64,000 nt of DNA, taken from the NCBI GenBank assembly GCA_031081675.1, contig JAVHLZ010000001.1, positions 76,944 through 140,943 of the forward strand, read 5' to 3'. Positions within the stretch are counted from its first letter, which is position 1, and every line of letters starts with the position of its first letter. The notes under the pieces were generated by a model. It was not told the DNA's origin. It was given only the letters and a program-made list of their open reading frames with translations, and did not search any database. Made by a program: the position numbers and the translations under genes. Source of the stretch: Armatimonadota bacterium. Its GTDB lineage: Bacteria; Sysuimicrobiota; Sysuimicrobiia; Sysuimicrobiales; Kaftiobacteriaceae. This document shows positions 60,273 through 64,000 of the stretch, one piece after another.

Positions 60273-61138
60273 AACCGCCGCCTTTCCGGTACGCCGCGCC
60301 CGCGTCGGTGGACCAGGTCGTGAGCCTGCTGGCCGCCCACGGCCCGGAGGCCAAGCTCCTGGCGGGAGGCCAGAGCCTGATGCCCCTGCTCAACCTGCGC
60401 CTGGCCCGTCCGGCAGTCCTCGTGGACCTGAACCGGGTGCGGGAACTGGACTACATCCGGGAGGAAGACGGCCAGGTGATCATTGGCGCCATGACCCGGC
60501 AGCGGACTGCCGAGCGGTCCCCGGTGGTGCGCCGGCGGCTGCCCCTGCTGGCGGACGCGCTGCCCCTGATCGGGCATCCGCCCATCCGCACCCGCGGGAC
60601 GGTGGGCGGCAGCATCGCCCACGCCGACCCCTCTGCCGAGCTGCCGGCGGTCCTGGTGGCGCTGGACGGCTCCGTGGTGGTGCGGGGCCCCGGGGGCACC
60701 CGGACGGTCCCGGCCGCGGAGTTCTTCGTCTCCTACCTGACCACCGTCCTCGGGCCGGAGGACCTGCTGGTGGAGGTGCGCCTGCCGGCCCACGGGGACG
60801 CGGGCACGGCCTTCCTGGAGGTGGCCCGCCGCCACGGTGACTTTGCCCTGGTGGGGGTGGCGGTGCTGGCGCGAGTATCGGAGAACCGCTGCCGGGGAGT
60901 GCGCCTGGCGTTCACGGGTGTGGGGCCGACACCGGTGCGCGTGCCCGAGGCCGAGGAGGCGGCCGAGGGGCGCGAGCTGACGGCGGCGGTGTGCGCGGAG
61001 GTGCGCACGGCGGTGGAGGCGCGGCTGCAGCCCGACAGCGACATCCACGCCTCCGCCGCCTACCGGCGCGAGGTGGCCGGCGTGCTGGCCGAGCGGGCCC
61101 TGCGGCTGGCCGTCCAGCGGGCCCGGGAGGTGGAGTGA
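60269..61138 (+). CDS. molybdenum hydroxylase FAD subunit (CoxM-like)
   Basis: This 289-residue flavin subunit passes electrons from the Fe-S subunit to an acceptor. FAD-binding motifs are AKLLAGGQSLMPLLNLRLA and IRTRGTVGGSIAHADPSAEL, close to the AGGHS and TIGG motifs of CoxM. The ATG overlaps the large-subunit stop as ATGA. The C-terminal part contains the usual AAYRREVAGVLAERAL. Confidence 0.94.
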   Translation: MKPPPFRYAAPASVDQVVSLLAAHGPEAKLLAGGQSLMPLLNLRLARPAVLVDLNRVRELDYIREEDGQVIIGAMTRQRTAERSPVVRRRLPLLADALPLIGHPPIRTRGTVGGSIAHADPSAELPAVLVALDGSVVVRGPGGTRTVPAAEFFVSYLTTVLGPEDLLVEVRLPAHGDAGTAFLEVARRHGDFALVGVAVLARVSENRCRGVRLAFTGVGPTPVRVPEAEEAAEGRELTAAVCAEVRTAVEARLQPDSDIHASAAYRREVAGVLAERALRLAVQRAREVE

Positions 61139-61701
61139 TGGGACGCGGCGTGACTCCTGCGCGGCGAGGCACCCGGCGCTCCCGGCAGCCGTCGCCCTCC
61201 GCCCCGGTCCCCGTCAGCCGGCAGGACGTGGCCGTGCGCATCAACGGCACGGTGTACCAGGCCGAGGTGGACGTGCGGACCACGCTGGCCGACTTCATCC
61301 GCGGCCACGCGGGCCTCACGGGCACTCACCTGGGCTGCGAGCACGGCGTGTGCGGGGCGTGCACGGTCCTGCTGAACGGGGAGCCGGTGCGCAGCTGCCT
61401 GATGCTGGCGGTCCAGGCGGACGGTGCCGAGGTCACGACGGTGGAGGCCCTGGGCACCCCCGAGCGCCTGCACCCCCTGCAGGAGGCGTTCCGGGAACAC
61501 CACGGGTTGCAGTGCGGGTTCTGCACCCCGGGATTTTTGATGACGGCGCTGGCGTTTCTGCAGGAGAATCCCCGCCCCACCACCGAGGAGATCCGCCAGG
61601 CCATCGCCGGCAACCTGTGCCGGTGCACAGGGTATCAGGGGATCGTGGCGGCCATCGCCGATGCCGCCCGGCGGATGCGTGGCGAGAGCGGTGGGGGTTG
61701 A
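61138..61701 (+). CDS. molybdenum hydroxylase [2Fe-2S] subunit (CoxS-like)
   Basis: This 187-residue small subunit has two [2Fe-2S] clusters: plant-type CEHGVCGACTVLLNGEPVRSC region and the second cluster in LQCGFCTPGFLM and NLCRCTGYQGIV. The start shares one base with the FAD subunit stop (TGATG). An N-terminal extension of about 30 residues rich in Arg, Pro and Ser (RRGTRRSRQPSPSAP) precedes the usual beginning; a Tat motif is not evident. Confidence 0.95.
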   Translation: MGRGVTPARRGTRRSRQPSPSAPVPVSRQDVAVRINGTVYQAEVDVRTTLADFIRGHAGLTGTHLGCEHGVCGACTVLLNGEPVRSCLMLAVQADGAEVTTVEALGTPERLHPLQEAFREHHGLQCGFCTPGFLMTALAFLQENPRPTTEEIRQAIAGNLCRCTGYQGIVAAIADAARRMRGESGGG

Positions 61702-61713
61702 AGGTTGAAGCTT

Positions 61714-62565
61714 ATGTGGCGGGCGCGGCTGGTGGGCCGCACGGTCCTGCCGCGCCTGAGCGCCGAATGCCGGGGCGGGGTTCTGGCCACGTTCGCCCGC
61801 AGCTGCTACCTGGATCTGGACGGGGAGGTGGTGGCGGTGGTCGCGGGCGACCTGCCGGCCGGCCCGTTCGCCGTGGTGGTGGAGGGCACCCCGCCGCTGG
61901 CCGGCGTGCCCGCGGGCGCGCCCGCGGCCGCAGGTGGCGACCGGATCCGGATCGGAGATGCCCTTGAGGTGGACCTGCGCCCGGCTGTTCCCTGGGATCC
62001 GCTCCTTGCTCCCTGGGCCGGCATGCCGGCGCACCTGGACGATCACCTCGCCCTCCTGCGACGCCTGCTCCTGGACGGCGCGTCCCCCAACGGACTGGGC
62101 CGCGTGGCCGCGGGAGGGACGGACGATGGCCCTCTCGCCCGACGGGCACAGCCGGCACTGGCAGCCCTGGCCACGGGGCTCCGCGACCGGGACGCCCGCG
62201 CCCTCGGCGCGGCCGCCCGAGGGCTGGCAGGACTGGGCCCGGGCCTGACCCCCTCCGGGGACGACGTCCTCACCGGGTGCCTGCTCGCCCTGTCCCTCTG
62301 GCCGACCCGGCGGCCCGACCTGAGGTCCCTGATCGCCGGACAAGCCATCTCCCGCACGACGCGCATCAGCGCCGCCTACCTGGCCGCGGCCGCGCGGGGG
62401 GAAGCCGGAGGGGACTGGCACCACCTGCGGGATGCCCTGGCCGAGTCCGACCCCGACGCCGTCCGCCGGGCCGCCGCGCGCCTCCTGGCGTTGGGCGAGA
62501 CGTCGGGGGCCGACATGCTGGGCGGATTCCTCCTGGCCGCGCAGGCGCTGGTGCCCCCGGCCTGA
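61714..62565 (+). CDS. DUF2877 protein
   Basis: This 283-residue protein has the DUF2877 signature GLGPGLTPSGDDVLTGCLLA and the C-terminal LGETSGADMLGGFLLAAQAL. Members (AllH type) are encoded with genes for oxamate or allantoin breakdown, often near purine-type Mo-hydroxylases. ATG 61714 is used; an in-frame TTG at 61705 also exists. The junction with coxS is the sequence GGTTGAAGGTTGAAG, related to the flank of the R/Y repeat tracts. Confidence 0.85.
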   Translation: MWRARLVGRTVLPRLSAECRGGVLATFARSCYLDLDGEVVAVVAGDLPAGPFAVVVEGTPPLAGVPAGAPAAAGGDRIRIGDALEVDLRPAVPWDPLLAPWAGMPAHLDDHLALLRRLLLDGASPNGLGRVAAGGTDDGPLARRAQPALAALATGLRDRDARALGAAARGLAGLGPGLTPSGDDVLTGCLLALSLWPTRRPDLRSLIAGQAISRTTRISAAYLAAAARGEAGGDWHHLRDALAESDPDAVRRAAARLLALGETSGADMLGGFLLAAQALVPPA

Positions 62566-62587
62566 CCGTCCGATCGGCCGCCGGTCC

Positions 62588-63484
62588 ATGACCCCCCGCC
62601 TGCGCGGGATCCTGTGCGTGGCCGGAGCCGCCACCTGCTGGGGCCTGTCCGGGGTGGTGGCCAAGATTCTGTTCACCCGCGGCGTGGACCCCTGGACGCT
62701 GGTGGAGATCCGCCTGACGGCGGCCAGCGCGGTCCTCCTGGCGGCGTTCGCCGCCTCACGGATGCCGGTGCGGGTGCCCCGCCGCCTGGCGGTCCCCCTG
62801 GTCCTGCTGGGACTGTCCATGACCGGCGCCCAGAGCGCGTACTACCTGGCCATCCACCTGGCCGGCGTGCCGACCGCCCTGTTCCTGCAGTACACCGCAC
62901 CGGTCCTGGTGGCGGTGTACGGCCGCCTGATCGGCGGCGAGCCGCTGACGCCCCGGCGGGCCGCGGCCATCGCGCTGACCGTCGCCGGAACGTACGCCCT
63001 GGTCACCGGGGGCGAGGGCCTCCGCGCGGACCCCCTGGGCGTGCTGAGCGGCATGGGAGCGGCCGTCGCATTCGCCGCGTACGTCCTCCTGGGCCGCGGC
63101 CCGGCCCGGGAGGCGGGGGCCGCCCGCATGTTGCTGTACGCCCTGGGAACGGGCGCCGTCGTGTGGAGCCTGATCGTCCCGCCCTGGTCGGCCTACGGCC
63201 GGCCGTACACGCCGGCCGAGTGGGTCCTGATGGCCCTCATCGTCGTCTGCGGGACCGTGGTGCCGTTCGGTCTGTTCCTGTACGGCCTGCGCTCCATCAG
63301 CGGGACCGTGGCCAGCCTGACCGCCACGGTGGAACCGGTGGTGGGCAGCGCGGCGGCTGTCCTCATCCTCGGCGAGGCGCTGGGCGCCGTCCAGGTGGCC
63401 GGCGCCCTGGCCATCCTCGCCGGCGTCCTCCTCGTGCAGACTCCCGACCCGGCGCGGGCTGACCGGGATGTGACAGATCTGTGA
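62588..63484 (+). CDS. EamA/DMT-family transporter
   Basis: This 298-residue transporter has ten hydrophobic spans and two EamA halves: ILCVAGAATCWGLSGVVAKI at the start and LGVLSGMGAAVAFAAYVLLG in the middle. GTVASLTATVEPVVGSAAAV near the end is typical of the RhaT/EamA family. ATG 62588 follows the DUF2877 stop by 22 bases. The solute could be a product of the upstream pathway. Confidence 0.92.
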   Translation: MTPRLRGILCVAGAATCWGLSGVVAKILFTRGVDPWTLVEIRLTAASAVLLAAFAASRMPVRVPRRLAVPLVLLGLSMTGAQSAYYLAIHLAGVPTALFLQYTAPVLVAVYGRLIGGEPLTPRRAAAIALTVAGTYALVTGGEGLRADPLGVLSGMGAAVAFAAYVLLGRGPAREAGAARMLLYALGTGAVVWSLIVPPWSAYGRPYTPAEWVLMALIVVCGTVVPFGLFLYGLRSISGTVASLTATVEPVVGSAAAVLILGEALGAVQVAGALAILAGVLLVQTPDPARADRDVTDL

Positions 63485-63506
63485 GCATGCCCGCTCACAG
63501 TTCTGT
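63473..63506. promoter_or_regulatory. 14-bp inverted repeat at the end of the EamA gene
   Basis: Arms ACAGATCTGTGAGC and GCTCACAGTTCTGT pair at 13 of 14 positions with a six-base loop and include the EamA stop codon. The 3' side is followed by GTGGGGGG, not by Ts. It sits 15 bases before the next gene and may be an operator or a weak terminator. Confidence 0.55.
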
Positions 63507-63520
63507 GGGGGGTGACAGCC

Positions 63521-63970
63521 ATGGTGCGCACGGTCGTCGTCATCGCGGTAGCCTTGGGCCTGGTCGCCGGCCTGGGCGGAGTGGCATACGCACCCTACCA
63601 CACCCAGACCCGACCGCAGCAGACCACCGCCGGAGCCTACAAGGCGCAGGCCCGCACTGCCGCCGCCCACGCGTCGTTCGCCTCGGAGGGGACGTCGCTG
63701 AGCTACGTGCGGGAGCACCTGGGGCACGCCATCGCCTGCCTGGAGGGCCCCAAAGGCAAGAACGTCAACCCGGCGTGGGACAATCCCTGCCAGGGACAGG
63801 GCGGAGGAGTGCTGGTGGACCTGCGGGCCGATCCCCAGGGGATGGCGTGGGCGCTGGTGGTCCAGGCGGCCGCCGACCTGGCGGTGGCCGGGCTGAAGGC
63901 GCAGGCGCTGGATCAGGCAAAGAACGCCGCCCGCGGAGTCGCGGAGTTGATGAAGCTGGTGGCGCAGTAA
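63521..63970 (+). CDS. small secreted hypothetical protein
   Basis: This 149-residue protein has a signal peptide (TVVVIAVALGLVAGLGGVAY, residues 4-23). The mature part contains SLSYVREHLGHAIACLEGPK and a second Cys in NPCQGQGGGVL, so a single disulfide is possible, then a helical C-terminus (LAVAGLKAQALDQAKNAARG). No family is recognised. ATG 63521 follows GGGGGGTGA. Confidence 0.6.
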   Translation: MVRTVVVIAVALGLVAGLGGVAYAPYHTQTRPQQTTAGAYKAQARTAAAHASFASEGTSLSYVREHLGHAIACLEGPKGKNVNPAWDNPCQGQGGGVLVDLRADPQGMAWALVVQAAADLAVAGLKAQALDQAKNAARGVAELMKLVAQ

Positions 63971-64000
63971 GAGGAAGGAAGAAGGAAGAGGGAAGAGGGA
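63971..64000. repeat. purine tract of the dispersed R/Y family, cut by the window edge
   Basis: The last 30 bases are only G and A (AGGAAGA, GGGAAGA units), directly after the stop of the secreted-protein gene. Confidence 0.75.

Noticed and set aside
53024..61701. Aerobic CO dehydrogenase (coxLMS)
   Set aside because: Neither large subunit has the AYxCSFR loop of form I CO dehydrogenase; the loops are AYRGAGR and PYRGAGR. Gene symbols for CO oxidation were therefore not assigned.
1..64000. CRISPR arrays, cas genes, phage or transposase genes
   Set aside because: No regularly spaced repeats with spacers, and no recognisable integrase, transposase or phage structural gene were found. The purine tracts are simple-sequence runs, not CRISPR repeats.

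Overview
This 64-kb window is a GC-rich (roughly 70% by eye), densely packed bacterial chromosome segment with about 70 protein genes, two tRNA genes and very short intergenic gaps. Many neighbours are coupled through ATGA, GTGA or TGATG overlaps. GTG starts and AGGAGG-type ribosome sites are common, tRNAs encode their CCA, and there is a T-box riboswitch, an SLH-domain surface protein, a flavin-dependent thymidylate synthase and at least two likely leaderless promoters. Together these suggest an uncultured, high-GC, Terrabacteria-like organism (Armatimonadota/CSP1-3-, Chloroflexota- or actinobacterium-like). This assignment is an inference, and no rRNA is present to settle it.

Layout. 1-3.1 kb (minus): cysteine desulfurase followed by nuoA-B-C-D of complex I, with nuoD running off the left edge. 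3.1-6.6 kb: MerR/HspR-like regulator, Nudix CoA-pyrophosphatase-like enzyme, thyX, BNR-repeat protein. 6.7-16.3 kb: a FAH-family hydrolase gene, then an ~8-kb catabolic cassette (IclR regulator, PotABCD-like ABC importer with a Tat-dependent binding protein, AstE/AspA-like deacylase, a decayed creatininase, an amidohydrolase), then a second 5'-truncated FAH copy. The two FAH copies share a perfect 706-bp direct repeat, so the cassette looks like an integrated segment. 16.3-21.2 kb (minus): SsuABC/TauABC-like importer, SDR, GAF/fRMsr-like protein, two unknowns. 21.3-28.2 kb: ExoD-like, Gfo/Idh/MocA oxidoreductase, TSUP permease, C45 acyltransferase-like peptidase, zinc-ribbon ImmA/IrrE-like protein, HelY/Ski2-like helicase. 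28.3-34.5 kb (mostly plus): sarcosine-oxidase-like flavoenzyme, a degenerate LAGLIDADG/HTH protein, an RRM protein beside a DEAD-box helicase with a hairpin-bearing 5' leader, BtuF-like protein, cupin, transglutaminase-like protein.

34.5-37.3 kb: T-box-controlled proC, then an arsenic unit (arsR, arsN2, arsM) behind a textbook promoter. 37.3-42.4 kb: YtxH protein, secreted flavoprotein, and an operon (two RHH/coiled-coil paralogues, DUF6062, MFS) lying downstream of tRNA-Asp and tRNA-Phe and starting behind a hairpin that contains its ribosome site. 42.4-48.9 kb: RibD-like reductase, a HEAT-repeat/HD-GYP pair sharing an N-terminal module, a ten-residue Lys/Ala micropeptide gene, and an SLH-SPOR-phosphodiester glycosidase protein. 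49.0-62.6 kb: a large molybdenum-hydroxylase region with cofactor maturation genes (MocA-like, XdhC, CoxE-like VWA, MoxR), two large subunits, one FAD and one [2Fe-2S] subunit, CoxG, an acetoacetyl-CoA synthetase-like ligase and DUF2877. A DMT transporter and a small secreted protein close the window.

Functionally the segment suggests a heterotroph importing and oxidising small organic amides, sulfonates, N-methyl amino acids and heterocycles through ABC importers, hydrolases and Mo-hydroxylases feeding respiratory complex I. Recurrent purine/pyrimidine tracts in several intergenic gaps form an unexplained dispersed repeat family.
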